DNA of 11,964 nt from Bacteroidales bacterium (GTDB lineage Bacteria > Bacteroidota > Bacteroidia > Bacteroidales > Dysgonomonadaceae), in the NCBI GenBank assembly GCA_012841425.1, contig DUUR01000268.1, forward strand, positions 1 through 11,964, written 5' to 3'. Position 1 is the first letter of the stretch. Each line of letters opens with the position of its first letter. The notes under the pieces were generated by a model. It was not told the origin of the DNA. It did no database searches and saw nothing but the letters and a program-made list of their open reading frames with translations. The translations under genes and the position numbers were made by a program. Shown here one piece after another: positions 1 through 7,295 of the stretch.

Positions 1-270
1 ACACGTTATATGCGACGTCAAGGACAAGTTTGGGTTCGCATTTTCCCGGATAAGCCTATTACAAAGAAACCTGCCGAAGTACGTATGGGTAAAGGTAAGG
101 GAAATCCAGAAGGCTATGTTGCACCTGTAACTCCGGGTAGAATACTTTTTGAAATAGAAGGTGTTTCATTTGAAGTTGCACAAGAGGCATTGCGTTTGGC
201 AGCCCAAAAACTTCCGGTTACTACCAAATTTGTAGTGAGAAGAGATTATGATTATGATAAAAAATCGTAA
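1..270 (+). CDS. rplP: 50S ribosomal protein L16, 3' part (5' end outside window)
   Basis: L16 is a large-subunit protein that binds 23S rRNA close to the A-site tRNA elbow and the peptidyl transferase region. The reading frame is open from the first base (Thr-Arg-Tyr, then the ATG at 10), and 89 codons are present before the TAA at 268-270. The ATG at 10 is not the start: the text [10 protein letters not shown] is the internal L16 block in which Met follows Arg-Tyr in the family. Other family blocks are [18 protein letters not shown], then [11 protein letters not shown], and near the end [17 protein letters not shown]. The family usually has about 135-145 residues, so roughly the first third lies upstream. 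The next gene, rpmC, begins 6 bases after the stop. Identification is firm; only the missing 5' end is unknown. Confidence 0.97.
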   Translation, partial: TRYMRRQGQVWVRIFPDKPITKKPAEVRMGKGKGNPEGYVAPVTPGRILFEIEGVSFEVAQEALRLAAQKLPVTTKFVVRRDYDYDKKS

Positions 271-276
271 ACAGAA

Positions 277-480
277 ATGAAAAAGCAAGAAGAATTAAGA
301 GAGCTGCCCGAAAAAGATCTTATAGAGAGATTAGATGCTGAGATTATAGAACTAAATCAATTGGAGATTAATCACACAATTACACCTCTCGATAACTCAG
401 GTCTTATAAGGGAAAAACGCAGAAATATTGCCCGTATTAAGACAGAACTGCGCGCCAGAGAATTGAAACAAGATCAATAA
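277..480 (+). CDS. rpmC: 50S ribosomal protein L29
   Basis: L29 is a small two-helix protein near the polypeptide exit tunnel of the large subunit, next to L23, in the region where nascent-chain factors dock. The 67-residue product has two predicted helices (about residues 7-36 and 42-62), many charged residues, and the family signature RRNIARIKTELRARE at 48-62. Its length is typical (60-70). It lies between rplP and rpsQ, its conserved place, with gaps of 6 and 8 bases. The ATG at 277 has the A-rich, Shine-Dalgarno-free leader seen at most starts here. The N-terminal part is less conserved across the family than the second helix, so recognition rests mainly on the second helix and on position. 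Confidence 0.95.
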   Translation: MKKQEELRELPEKDLIERLDAEIIELNQLEINHTITPLDNSGLIREKRRNIARIKTELRARELKQDQ

Positions 481-488
481 AATAGAGA

Positions 489-746
489 ATGGAAACGAGA
501 AATTTAAGAAAAGAAAAAGTCGGGGTCATTTTCAGCAACAAGATGGATAAGTCGGTCACAGTTGCTGTGAAATGGAAAGAGAAACACCCTATGTATGGGA
601 AGTTCGTTAACAGAACGAAGAAATTTCACGCCCATGATGAGAGCAACAACTGTAACATTGGTGATACAGTTCGTATAATGGAAACACGTCCTTTGAGTAA
701 AACAAAGAGATGGAGAGTGGTTGAAATATTAGAAAGAGCTAAGTAA
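489..746 (+). CDS. rpsQ: 30S ribosomal protein S17
   Basis: S17 is a primary 16S rRNA-binding protein of the small-subunit body with an OB fold. The 85-residue product shows the expected N-terminal strand text [21 protein letters not shown] (in part at residues 7-27), the HPMYGKFV block at 33-40, and the diagnostic [18 protein letters not shown] at 58-75. Length matches the family (about 80-90). It is followed by rplN after a single base, which suggests translational coupling. The ATG at 489 is the only sensible start: it is 8 bases beyond the rpmC stop and gives a family-length N terminus. Confidence 0.98.
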   Translation: METRNLRKEKVGVIFSNKMDKSVTVAVKWKEKHPMYGKFVNRTKKFHAHDESNNCNIGDTVRIMETRPLSKTKRWRVVEILERAK

Positions 747-747
747 G

Positions 748-1113
748 ATGATACAAAAAGAATCCAGATTAAAAGTGACTGACAATAGCGGTGCAAGAGA
801 GGTTCTCTGTATCAGTGTATTGGGAGGTACAGGAAGACGTTATGCGTCGGTAGGGGATATCATAGTTGTTTCAATTAAGAGCACAATCCCTGCGAGTGAT
901 ATAAAGAAAGGTGCCGTATCAAAAGCAATTATAGTTCGCACTAAAAAAGAGATTCGACGCAACGACGGCTCTTATATACGATTTGATGATAATGCTTGCG
1001 TATTACTAAATAGTGCAGGTGAAATCAGAGGAAGCCGTATCTTTGGACCCGTTGCTCGTGAACTCAGAAGCACGAACATGAAGATTGTATCATTAGCTCC
1101 TGAAGTATTATAA
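748..1113 (+). CDS. rplN: 50S ribosomal protein L14
   Basis: L14 is a beta-barrel protein on the subunit interface of the 50S particle. It contributes to intersubunit bridges with 16S rRNA, and in many bacteria it is the docking site of the silencing factor RsfS. The 121-residue product has the expected length (about 122) and family blocks: [17 protein letters not shown] near the start, the [15 protein letters not shown] block at 54-68, the signature [17 protein letters not shown] at 71-87, and [13 protein letters not shown] at 95-107. It starts one base after the rpsQ stop. No unusual substitutions are evident. Confidence 0.98.
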   Translation: MIQKESRLKVTDNSGAREVLCISVLGGTGRRYASVGDIIVVSIKSTIPASDIKKGAVSKAIIVRTKKEIRRNDGSYIRFDDNACVLLNSAGEIRGSRIFGPVARELRSTNMKIVSLAPEVL

Positions 1114-1134
1114 TCTATTAATCAATCACAGGCA

Positions 1135-1455
1135 ATGACAAAATTACATATAAAGAAAGGTGATACGGTTTACGTTAATTCCGGAGAAGACAAAGGAAAG
1201 ACCGGCCGCGTACTTGAAGTTCTAGTTAACAAGAACAGAGCTATTGTGGAAGGTGTAAACGTTGTATCGAAACATGCAAAACCGAGCGCTCAAAACCCTA
1301 ATGGTGGTATAGAAAAGAAGGAGGCTTCAGTGCATCTTTCTAACTTAAACCCAGTAGACCCTAAAACAGGAAAGCCTACTCGCGTTGGTAGAAAATTAGA
1401 TAGTAAAGGCAAAAATGTTCGTTACGCAAAAAGATCCGGGGAGGAAATGAAATGA
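1135..1455 (+). CDS. rplX: 50S ribosomal protein L24
   Basis: L24 is an assembly-initiator protein of the 50S subunit that binds the 5' domain of 23S rRNA near the exit tunnel. The 106-residue product carries an N-terminal KOW motif (about residues 5-33: [21 protein letters not shown]), then [14 protein letters not shown] (38-51) and a basic C-terminal half with PTRVGRKL. Length is normal for the family. Its TGA stop overlaps the rplE start by four bases (ATGA at 1452-1455), an arrangement that favours coupled re-initiation. The codons near its 3' end (Gly-Glu-Glu) also create the purine-rich GGGGAGG at 1438-1444, which sits at Shine-Dalgarno distance from rplE. Confidence 0.98.
   Translation: MTKLHIKKGDTVYVNSGEDKGKTGRVLEVLVNKNRAIVEGVNVVSKHAKPSAQNPNGGIEKKEASVHLSNLNPVDPKTGKPTRVGRKLDSKGKNVRYAKRSGEEMK
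1438..1454 (+). promoter_or_regulatory. Canonical Shine-Dalgarno and start codon of rplE
   Basis: GGGGAGG at 1438-1444 ends 7 bases before the ATG at 1452, the ideal spacing for pairing with the CCUCC of 16S rRNA. It is the only strong Shine-Dalgarno match at correct distance among the starts in this window. The rpmD leader has a weak AAGGA; the remaining leaders are A/T-rich. The motif lies within the last codons of rplX and fixes the rplE start. It may simply reflect the Gly-Glu codons of L24. Confidence 0.55.
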
Positions 1456-2024
1456 GTGAAACTACAACAACATACGAAGTAAGTCTGAAAAAAGACTATA
1501 ATGAGCGTATTGTTCCCGCTTTGATGAAAGAATTCAACTATACATCTGTAATGCAGGTACCACGCCTTGAGAAAATTGTTATTAATCAGGGTTTAGGTGC
1601 TGCAGTAGCTGATAAGAAAATCATTGATACAGCGATAAACGAACTTACAGCTATTACCGGGCAAAAAGCAGTTGGAACTATATCTAAAAAGGATATTTCT
1701 AATTTCAAACTGCGTAAGAAAATGCCTATCGGTGCAAGAGTTACATTGCGAAACGATAAAATGTATGAATTCCTTGAAAGATTAGTACGCGTTTCACTAC
1801 CACGTATACGTGACTTTAAAGGAATAGCTTCTAAACTTGATGGTAGAGGTAATTATACTCTGGGAATAGAAGAACAGATTATATTTCCAGAGATAAATAT
1901 TGAAAATGTTTCAAGAATTCAAGGAATGAATATTACTTTTGTAACAGATGCTAAAACCGACGAAGAGGGATATGCTCTATTAAAAGCGTTTGGATTACCA
2001 TTTAGAACAAAACAAAATCAATAA
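1452..2024 (+). CDS. rplE: 50S ribosomal protein L5
   Basis: L5 binds 5S rRNA and forms part of the central protuberance, contacting the P-site tRNA and the 30S head. The 190-residue product shows family blocks in order: [13 protein letters not shown] (37-49), ITGQKAV (68-74), [16 protein letters not shown] (85-100), [10 protein letters not shown] (116-125) and the diagnostic [18 protein letters not shown] (131-148). The family is usually 178-190 residues. The chosen ATG overlaps the rplX stop as ATGA and has the only canonical Shine-Dalgarno in the window. The first dozen residues ([12 protein letters not shown]) are a variable, threonine-rich extension before the conserved KKDYNERI. Confidence 0.98.
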   Translation: MSETTTTYEVSLKKDYNERIVPALMKEFNYTSVMQVPRLEKIVINQGLGAAVADKKIIDTAINELTAITGQKAVGTISKKDISNFKLRKKMPIGARVTLRNDKMYEFLERLVRVSLPRIRDFKGIASKLDGRGNYTLGIEEQIIFPEINIENVSRIQGMNITFVTDAKTDEEGYALLKAFGLPFRTKQNQ

Positions 2025-2027
2025 ATA

Positions 2028-2297
2028 ATGGCAAAAGAATCAATGAAAGCCCGCGAGGTGAAGAGAGCAAAAATGGTTGCCCGTTATGCAGAGAAAAGAG
2101 CAAAGTATCTTGCAGAAGGTAATTATGAAGCACTTCAATCTATTCCAAAAAATGCCTCTCCTGTACGTTTACACAATCGTTGTAAAATAACAGGAAGACC
2201 TAAAGGATATATGCGACAATTTGGTCTATCGCGTATCCAGTTTAGAGAAATGGCATCAAAAGGTTTGATACCTGGGGTTAAAAAAGCGAGCTGGTAG
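2028..2297 (+). CDS. rpsN: 30S ribosomal protein S14, zinc-free form
   Basis: S14 is a small-subunit head protein near S3, S10 and S19 that completes the A-site side of 16S rRNA. The 89-residue product has the diagnostic block [21 protein letters not shown] (49-69) and ends IPGVKKASW, as S14 does. The short zinc-binding form of about 61 residues carries two CxxC pairs; here there is a single cysteine (C52), so this is the longer C-minus form. Residues 1-45 are basic and helical. It starts 3 bases after rplE, and its length (89) falls in the usual class for this lineage. Confidence 0.98.
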   Translation: MAKESMKAREVKRAKMVARYAEKRAKYLAEGNYEALQSIPKNASPVRLHNRCKITGRPKGYMRQFGLSRIQFREMASKGLIPGVKKASW

Positions 2298-2309
2298 AGA
2301 ATTATAAAT

Positions 2310-2333
2310 ATTGTCCCGGTTGTCGGGATCAAT
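2310..2333 (+). repeat. Inverted repeat / mRNA hairpin between rpsN and rpsH
   Basis: ATTG-TCCCG (2310-2318) can pair with CGGGA-CAAT (2324-2333, one bulged T at 2329) around the 5-base loop GTTGT. That gives nine pairs, five of them contiguous and GC-rich. This is the only marked hairpin in the 51-base gap, and it ends 15 bases before the rpsH start. There is no proper T-tract, so it is not a standard terminator. It could be a processing site, an mRNA stabiliser or a protein-binding site; which one cannot be told from sequence. Confidence 0.5.
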
Positions 2334-2348
2334 TTAAACTATTAAAAT

Positions 2349-2744
2349 ATGACAGATCCAATAGCAGATTATTTGACGCGGTTACGAAATGCTATCCAGG
2401 CGAAACATCGCGTGGTAGAAATACCCGCATCGAATCTAAAAAAAGATATCACTAAGATACTTTTTGAAAAAGGATACATACTTAATTATAAGTTTGTAGA
2501 CGATGGTCCTCAAGGTACTATTATGGTTGCTTTGAAATATGATCCTGTTAACAAAGTTAACGCGATCAAGAAATTAGAACGCATTTCATCTCCTGGTTTA
2601 CGTCAGTATGTAGGGCATAAAGAATTGCCACGCGTGCTTAACGGGTTGGGAATTGCCATTCTTTCTACTTCAAACGGAGTAATGACTGACAAAGAGGCCC
2701 GCGAGAAAAAAGTGGGTGGTGAAGTATTATGTTTCGTTTATTAA
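2349..2744 (+). CDS. rpsH: 30S ribosomal protein S8
   Basis: S8 is a primary binding protein of the central domain of 16S rRNA. In E. coli it also represses translation of the spc operon by binding its own mRNA. The 131-residue product begins [18 protein letters not shown] as the family does and has the C-terminal signature [19 protein letters not shown] (101-119) with the conserved STSxG rRNA-contact loop. Length is normal (about 130). It is preceded by the hairpin at 2310-2333. Whether S8 autoregulates here is unknown: the E. coli target site lies around the rplX-rplE junction, which is a 4-base overlap in this window. Confidence 0.98.
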   Translation: MTDPIADYLTRLRNAIQAKHRVVEIPASNLKKDITKILFEKGYILNYKFVDDGPQGTIMVALKYDPVNKVNAIKKLERISSPGLRQYVGHKELPRVLNGLGIAILSTSNGVMTDKEAREKKVGGEVLCFVY

Positions 2745-2762
2745 TTTGAAAGAGAAGAAAGT

Positions 2763-3317
2763 ATGTCAAGAATAGGAAAATTACCCATTACATTACCTGC
2801 AGGTGTAACAGTTACACTAGGGGACAATCATGTGGTTACAGTAAAAGGACCTAAGGGAGAGTTGAAACAGCAGCTGCGTGAGAACGTAAATGTAGAGATA
2901 AATGATGGCGAAATTGTCATTGACAGAGCTGACGAATCGAAAGAAAGTCGCTCAATGCACGGACTCTACCGCTCTCTTTTAAATAATATGGTTATTGGCG
3001 TTTCGGAAGGTTTCCGTAAAGAGCTGGAACTTGTTGGGGTTGGTTATCGTGTATCTAACGTAGGCCAAATTTTAGAGTTATCACTTGGTTTTTCACATAG
3101 TATCTTTCTTCAGTTACCTGTTGAGATCAAAGTGGAAACTAAGATGGAAAGAAACAAGAACCCACTTATTTTGCTTGAGTCTTGTGACAAACAATTACTG
3201 GGACAGGTATGTGCAAAAATTCGCTCATTCCGTAAACCTGAACCTTATAAAGGGAAGGGTGTACGCTTTGTAGGAGAAGAAGTACGTCGTAAATCCGGTA
3301 AAACGGCATCTAAATAA
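2763..3317 (+). CDS. rplF: 50S ribosomal protein L6
   Basis: L6 is a two-domain large-subunit protein near the sarcin-ricin loop and the factor-binding site. The 184-residue product has the normal length (175-185). It begins MSRIGKLPITLPAGV, has the linker block HGLYRSLLNNMVIGVSEGF (66-84) between the two repeated domains (about 10-80 and 90-165), and ends with the signature PEPYKGKGVRF (159-169). One spot differs from many homologues: GFSHSIFLQLP at 109-119, where a charged residue is common after the serine. This is within normal family variation. The gene starts 18 bases after rpsH. Confidence 0.98.
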   Translation: MSRIGKLPITLPAGVTVTLGDNHVVTVKGPKGELKQQLRENVNVEINDGEIVIDRADESKESRSMHGLYRSLLNNMVIGVSEGFRKELELVGVGYRVSNVGQILELSLGFSHSIFLQLPVEIKVETKMERNKNPLILLESCDKQLLGQVCAKIRSFRKPEPYKGKGVRFVGEEVRRKSGKTASK

Positions 3318-3339
3318 ATTTACGTAAACTGAAATCGCA

Positions 3340-3684
3340 ATGATAACAAAAAACGAAAGAAGATTAAAAATAAAGACTCGTGTACGCGGTAAAATTAGTG
3401 GCACACCGGAAACTCCGCGTCTTACCGTTTATAGGAGTAATAAACAGATATATGCACAGGTAATTGATGACATAAGCGGCATAACATTAGCTTCAGCATC
3501 ATCTCTTAAGATTGAAGAAAAACTTCCAAAAAAAGAGATTGCAGCAAAAGTAGGTGAGCTTATTGCTCACAATGCAAAAGAAGCTGGTGTGCAAAAAGTT
3601 GCTTTTGACAGAAACGGATATCTGTATCATGGAAGAATTAAAGAACTGGCTGATGCCGCTCGTAAAGGAGGACTTAAATTTTAA
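3340..3684 (+). CDS. rplR: 50S ribosomal protein L18
   Basis: L18 binds 5S rRNA together with L5 and anchors it in the central protuberance. The 114-residue product shows the family blocks [19 protein letters not shown] (26-44) and [20 protein letters not shown] (89-108), followed by the terminal KGGLKF. The N terminus is basic and probably flexible, as in other bacterial L18 proteins. Length is typical. Only 5 bases separate it from rpsE. The AAAGGAGGA near its 3' end encodes the conserved Lys-Gly-Gly and is too far (17 bases) from the rpsE start to act as a normal ribosome binding site. Confidence 0.98.
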   Translation: MITKNERRLKIKTRVRGKISGTPETPRLTVYRSNKQIYAQVIDDISGITLASASSLKIEEKLPKKEIAAKVGELIAHNAKEAGVQKVAFDRNGYLYHGRIKELADAARKGGLKF

Positions 3685-3689
3685 CGATT

Positions 3690-4208
3690 ATGGCTAGAGT
3701 AAGTAATAAAGTAACAACAACAAACGATATCGAATTAAAAGACCGTTTAGTGGCTATTAATCGTACTACCAAAGTTACAAAGGGAGGACGTACGTTCACA
3801 TTTGCTGCTATGGTAGTGGTTGGAGACGAGGATGGCATTGTAGGCTGGGGACTCGGAAAAGCGGGTGAGGTTGCAACAGCAATTGCAAAAGGCGTTGAAG
3901 CAGCTAAAAAAAACCTAATCAAGGTACCTGTACATAAAGGAACTATTCCACATCAGCAAATTTCACGCTTTAGTGGTGCTGAAGTATTTCTTAAACCTGC
4001 TGTAACTGGAACAGGAGTTATAGCTGGGGGTGCGATGCGTGCCGTACTTGAGAGTGTGGGTGTAACCGACGTTCTTGCAAAGAGTAAGGGGTCGTCTAAT
4101 CCTCACAACCTTGTGAAGGCTACAATTCTGGCATTGACAGAAATGAGAGATCCTCTTACGGTTGCTCAAAACAGAGGCATAAGTGTGGATAAAGTATTTA
4201 ACGGATAA
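3690..4208 (+). CDS. rpsE: 30S ribosomal protein S5
   Basis: S5 lies at the mRNA entry side of the 30S subunit and affects decoding accuracy and mRNA unwinding with S3 and S4. The 172-residue product has the N-terminal double-stranded-RNA-binding-like domain (about 16-82, with [27 protein letters not shown] text at 32-54) and the C-terminal domain with [17 protein letters not shown] (105-121) and [17 protein letters not shown] (124-140). Length is typical (165-175). It starts 5 bases after rplR. The start is fixed by the family N terminus; an ATG further in would cut the first domain. Confidence 0.98.
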   Translation: MARVSNKVTTTNDIELKDRLVAINRTTKVTKGGRTFTFAAMVVVGDEDGIVGWGLGKAGEVATAIAKGVEAAKKNLIKVPVHKGTIPHQQISRFSGAEVFLKPAVTGTGVIAGGAMRAVLESVGVTDVLAKSKGSSNPHNLVKATILALTEMRDPLTVAQNRGISVDKVFNG

Positions 4209-4220
4209 AAGGAAACTGAA

Positions 4221-4397
4221 ATGGCTAAGATTAAAGTTAAACAAACAAAAAGCAGAATTGGTGCTCCTATTGATCAAAAAAGAACGTTAGATGCTCTAGG
4301 ATTAACTAAAATGAACAAAGTGGTTGAACATGACGATACTCCTTCAATAAGAGGGCTTATTAATAAGGTTAACCATTTGGTAACTGTAATAGAATAA
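4221..4397 (+). CDS. rpmD: 50S ribosomal protein L30
   Basis: Reading from the ATG at 4221 gives a 58-residue protein that starts MAKIKVKQTKSRIGAP and ends KVNHLVTVIE, stopping with TAA at 4395-4397. This matches L30, a small alpha-beta protein of the large subunit, in length (about 58-60) and in blocks: the first strand, then TLDALGLTKMNK (22-33), VEHDDTPSIRGLINKV (35-50) and a final strand. Its place between rpsE and rplO is the conserved one. The leader has a weak AAGGA 7 bases before the ATG. No zinc or catalytic residues are expected. Confidence 0.97.
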   Translation: MAKIKVKQTKSRIGAPIDQKRTLDALGLTKMNKVVEHDDTPSIRGLINKVNHLVTVIE

Positions 4398-4428
4398 AGA
4401 TATATAAACGGTTAAAAAGATATATAAA
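4396..4428 (+). repeat. Duplicated 13-base leader repeat before rplO
   Basis: AAAGATATATAAA occurs twice, at 4396-4408 and 4416-4428, with a period of 20 bases. The second copy ends exactly at the rplO ATG (4429). The first overlaps the last two bases of the rpmD stop codon, and ACGG follows it where the second copy has ATGG. It looks like a small tandem duplication of a translation-initiation leader. A role in starting rplO translation is inference. Confidence 0.75.
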
Positions 4429-4875
4429 ATGGATTTATCGAATTTAAAACCGGCTGCGGGTGCTACCAAATCATCAATCAGAATCGGACGTGGTGAAGGC
4501 TCTGGCAAAGGTGGTACTTCAACAAAAGGACATAAAGGTCAAAAATCAAGATCAGGATATTCGAAAAAAGTTGGTTTCGAAGGTGGACAGATGCCATTAC
4601 AACGCAGAGTACCCAAATTCGGATTCAAATCTCTTAATAGAATTGAATATAAAGCTATCAATTTAGAAACACTTCAGGAGTTGGCCGATGCTAATAAGCT
4701 CACCAAAATAGATCAGAAGGTGTTGATAGATGCAGGTCTTGTTACCGGTAAACACTTAGTGAAAATATTAGGTAGAGGTACTTTAACTGCCAAACTTGAG
4801 GTTGAGGCACACGCATTCTCTAAGTCAGCAGAACAGGCTATTACCACTGTAGGTGGAACTGCCGTAAAACTCTAA
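4429..4875 (+). CDS. rplO: 50S ribosomal protein L15
   Basis: L15 is a late-assembling large-subunit protein whose long glycine- and lysine-rich N-terminal arm reaches into 23S rRNA. The 148-residue product begins [14 protein letters not shown]. It has the diagnostic arm (about 18-56: [20 protein letters not shown], then [17 protein letters not shown]) and a globular C-terminal half ending in VGGTAVKL. Length is typical (about 145-150). It is followed by secY after 4 bases. The start directly abuts the second copy of the 13-base repeat. Confidence 0.98.
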   Translation: MDLSNLKPAAGATKSSIRIGRGEGSGKGGTSTKGHKGQKSRSGYSKKVGFEGGQMPLQRRVPKFGFKSLNRIEYKAINLETLQELADANKLTKIDQKVLIDAGLVTGKHLVKILGRGTLTAKLEVEAHAFSKSAEQAITTVGGTAVKL

Positions 4876-4879
4876 GAAG

Positions 4880-6202
4880 ATGGGATTTGTACAAACAGTA
4901 AAAAATATTTGGAAAATAGAAGATCTTAGACAAAGACTTCTGATAACTATTGGATTTATTGCCATATACCGGTTTGGATCATTTGTTGTATTACCAGGGA
5001 TAAACCCCGAAGCACTTGTTTCATTACAACAGAATGCTAGCACAGGTTTATTAAGCTTGTTGGATATGTTCTCGGGTGGTGCATTCGCTAATGCATCTAT
5101 TTTTGCACTGGGAATTATGCCTTATATTTCTGCATCAATTGTTATGCAGTTGTTGGGTATAGCTGTTCCGGCATTTCAAAAGATGCAACGTGAAGGTGAA
5201 AGTGGACGTACTAAAATTAATCAGTACACGCGTTATCTCACTGTAGCAATTCTTTTAATACAGGGCCCTGCATATCTATATGGTGCTGTTGGTGCAGCTA
5301 TTCCAGGTGGTTTCTGGGACTGGGTATTACCTTCAACAATAATACTTGCCGGTGGAAGTATGTTTGTACTATGGCTTGGTGAGCGTATTACCGATAAAGG
5401 AATAGGAAACGGAATTTCGTTTGTCATTTTGATTGGTATTATCGCACGTCTTCCTCACTCTTTGGTAGCTGAATTTGATCGACTGGTGAATGCCCCTGGA
5501 GGTCTTGTCTTGTTACTACTTGAATTACTGTTTCTTGTGGCTGTTACTGCAGCTGCTATCATGCTGGTGCAAGGAGTTAGAAGAGTTCCAGTACAGTATG
5601 CAAAGCGCATTGTTGGAAACAAACAGTATGGTGGTGTAAGACAATATATACCTTTAAAAGTTAACGCGGCTAATGTGATGCCTATCATTTTTGCGCAAGC
5701 ATTAATGTTTATTCCACTTACCCTCGCACAGTTTTCTGTGAGTGAAGGTGGCGGTTTCTTTGCATCTCTAATGAATCCTAACAGTTTTTGGTACAACCTG
5801 ATATTTGCGTTGTTGATTATAGCATTTACATGGTTCTACACTGCTATTACTGTTAATCCAGTACAAATGGCAGAAGATTTGAAACGTAATAACGGATTTA
5901 TTCCGGGTGTGAAACCAGGAAAGAAAACGGCAGAGTATATCGACACAGTTATGTCGAGAATTACACTACCAGGCTCTTGCTTCCTTGCAATTGTTGCTAT
6001 ACTACCTGCTTTTGCTGGACTAATGGGAATTAACTCTATGTTTGCTCAATTCTTTGGGGGAACATCGTTATTAATTTTAGTTGGTGTTGTACTAGATACA
6101 TTGCAACAAATTGAAAGTCACTTATTGATGCGCCATTATGATGGGTTCCTTAAATCAGGAGCAAAGATTAAGGGCAGAACTGGATCTGCAGCAGTTTATT
6201 AA
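4880..6202 (+). CDS. secY: Protein translocase subunit SecY
   Basis: SecY forms the protein-conducting channel of the Sec translocon in the inner membrane. It works with SecE and SecG and with the motor SecA or the ribosome. The 440-residue product has ten hydrophobic segments (roughly 20-38, 75-97, 118-140, 150-168, 178-192, 208-232, 265-285, 304-324, 365-385 and 390-410). Family signatures are visible: ALGIMPYISASIVMQLLG (76-93), LGERITDKGIGNGIS (166-180), the cytoplasmic loop VRRVPVQYAKR (233-243), and the SecA/ribosome-contact loop NPVQMAEDLKRNNGFIPG (326-343). The glycine- and serine-rich stretch near 58-72 is in the plug position. The stop overlaps the map start by one base (TAATG). SecE is not in this window. 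Confidence 0.98.
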   Translation: MGFVQTVKNIWKIEDLRQRLLITIGFIAIYRFGSFVVLPGINPEALVSLQQNASTGLLSLLDMFSGGAFANASIFALGIMPYISASIVMQLLGIAVPAFQKMQREGESGRTKINQYTRYLTVAILLIQGPAYLYGAVGAAIPGGFWDWVLPSTIILAGGSMFVLWLGERITDKGIGNGISFVILIGIIARLPHSLVAEFDRLVNAPGGLVLLLLELLFLVAVTAAAIMLVQGVRRVPVQYAKRIVGNKQYGGVRQYIPLKVNAANVMPIIFAQALMFIPLTLAQFSVSEGGGFFASLMNPNSFWYNLIFALLIIAFTWFYTAITVNPVQMAEDLKRNNGFIPGVKPGKKTAEYIDTVMSRITLPGSCFLAIVAILPAFAGLMGINSMFAQFFGGTSLLILVGVVLDTLQQIESHLLMRHYDGFLKSGAKIKGRTGSAAVY

Positions 6203-6990
6203 TGTCTGATATGGATAGTAGTATGATTATTCTGAAAACCGACGAAGAGATTGAGTTTATGCGTGAAGCAAACCGATTGGTAGGTAAGACACTCGGAGAG
6301 TTGTCTAAACACATCAAGCCAGGAGTAACTACGCTACAACTCGATAAAATTGCCGAAGAATTTATCAGAGATCATGGCGCTATTCCCACTTTTCTAGGAT
6401 ATGGTGGTTTTCCAAATTCATTATGTACTTCGGTAAACGAAAACGTAGTGCATGGAATTCCTAATAATAATCCACTCCAAGATGGCGATGTTGTTTCAAT
6501 TGATTGTGGAACTCAGCTACGTGGATTTTGTGGTGATTCGGCTTACACATTTTGTGTAGGCGTGGTAAGTGAAGAAGTGAAAGCGCTTTTACAAACTACA
6601 AAAGAATCGCTCTATAAAGGAATTGAGAATGCTAAAGAAAATGGAAGAATAGGAGATATAGGTTCAACAATACAAGAGTATTGTGAAAAGAGAGGATATT
6701 CAGTTGTTAGGGAGCTAGTAGGCCATGGAATTGGTCGACAGATGCACGAAGCTCCCGAAGTACCTAATTATGGTAGAAGGGGCATTGGTCCTATTATTAA
6801 AAATGGTATGTGCCTTGCAATTGAACCGATGATCAATCTGGGTGGAAAAAAGGTAGTATTTGAAAATGATGGATGGACAGTGCGTACGAAAGACCGCAAA
6901 CCATCTGCTCATTTCGAACACACAGTAGCTATCGTCAATGGAAAAGCTGATATACTCTCAACATTTGAATTTATAAAAGAGACTAATTAA
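6202..6990 (+). CDS. map: Methionine aminopeptidase, type I
   Basis: The product removes the N-terminal methionine from nascent proteins when the second residue is small. It has the pita-bread fold and a two-metal active site. All five metal ligands are in place: D101 (SIDCG), D112 (CGDSAYTF), H175 (LVGHGIG), E208 (AIEPM) and E239 (AHFEH). The substrate-side histidines H84 (VVHGIP) and H182 (MHEAP) are also present. The 262-residue length suits type I enzymes, and there is no N-terminal zinc-finger extension. The start is uncertain: ATGs at 6202, 6211 and 6223 are all in frame, and the conserved text MIILKTDEEIEFM begins at the third. The first gives a 1-base overlap with secY. adk, which lies between secY and map in many phyla, is absent. 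Confidence 0.97.
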   Translation: MSDMDSSMIILKTDEEIEFMREANRLVGKTLGELSKHIKPGVTTLQLDKIAEEFIRDHGAIPTFLGYGGFPNSLCTSVNENVVHGIPNNNPLQDGDVVSIDCGTQLRGFCGDSAYTFCVGVVSEEVKALLQTTKESLYKGIENAKENGRIGDIGSTIQEYCEKRGYSVVRELVGHGIGRQMHEAPEVPNYGRRGIGPIIKNGMCLAIEPMINLGGKKVVFENDGWTVRTKDRKPSAHFEHTVAIVNGKADILSTFEFIKETN

Positions 6991-7014
6991 TTAAACTAAT
7001 AAAAGTAGAGATTC

Positions 7015-7233
7015 ATGGCTAAACAATCATCAATTGAACAAGACGGAACCATCATAGAGGCATTATCAAATGCTATGTTTCGTGTTGAACTAGAAAATGG
7101 GCATGAGATCACCGCTCATATTTCGGGAAAGATGCGTATGCATTATATTCGTATTTTGCCTGGTGATAGAGTGAGGGTTGAAATTTCGCCCTACGATCTT
7201 TCTAAGGGTAGGATTTCGTTCAGATATAAGTAA
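7015..7233 (+). CDS. infA: Translation initiation factor IF-1
   Basis: IF-1 binds the A site of the 30S subunit during initiation and assists IF-2 and IF-3. The 72-residue product is a single OB-fold (S1-like) domain with the family text [20 protein letters not shown] (11-30), then [19 protein letters not shown] (35-53) and a closing [15 protein letters not shown]. Length is exactly that of most bacterial IF-1 proteins. The start at 7015 lies 24 bases after map and gives [11 protein letters not shown], matching the family. The longest gap inside the cluster follows it, so it may close one transcript segment or precede a processing site. Confidence 0.98.
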   Translation: MAKQSSIEQDGTIIEALSNAMFRVELENGHEITAHISGKMRMHYIRILPGDRVRVEISPYDLSKGRISFRYK

Positions 7234-7270
7234 ATTAGTTGTCAATTGACTAATTATTGGGTTTTGACAA
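7233..7270 (+). repeat. Overlapping inverted repeats in the infA-rpmJ gap
   Basis: AATTAGT (7233-7239) is a perfect 7-base inverted repeat of ACTAATT (7249-7255), with a 9-base loop. Across this lies the 10-base palindrome GTCAATTGAC (7241-7250). TTGTCAA (7239-7245) can alternatively pair with TTGACAA (7264-7270). So three TTGAC/GTCAA half-sites are packed within 38 bases, directly after the infA stop. This could be an operator-like site or two competing RNA hairpins. There is no GC-rich stem with a T-tract, so an intrinsic terminator is unlikely. Confidence 0.5.
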
Positions 7271-7295
7271 TAGAGAAACAGAATATAACAGAGGA

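Noticed and set aside
10..12. ATG at 10 as the start of L16
   Set aside because: The frame is open to base 1 and Arg-Tyr-Met is an internal L16 block, so the gene begins upstream of the window.
3664..3672. AAAGGAGGA as the ribosome binding site of rpsE
   Set aside because: It ends 17 bases before the ATG, too far for normal pairing, and it encodes the conserved Lys-Gly-Gly near the end of L18.
3674..4277. Minus-strand frames opposite rpsE and rpmD
   Set aside because: They are shadows of conserved coding sequence, and the protein text resembles no known family.
5455..5796. 113-codon minus-strand frame inside secY
   Set aside because: It lies wholly within a conserved gene, has no family resemblance, and no leader or promoter was seen.
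7263..7289. TTTTGACA with TATAAC as an internal promoter before rpmJ
   Set aside because: The spacing (14 bases between TTGACA and TATAAC) is wrong for the sigma-70 pattern, and TATAACAG lacks the TTTG of the Bacteroidetes -7 element.
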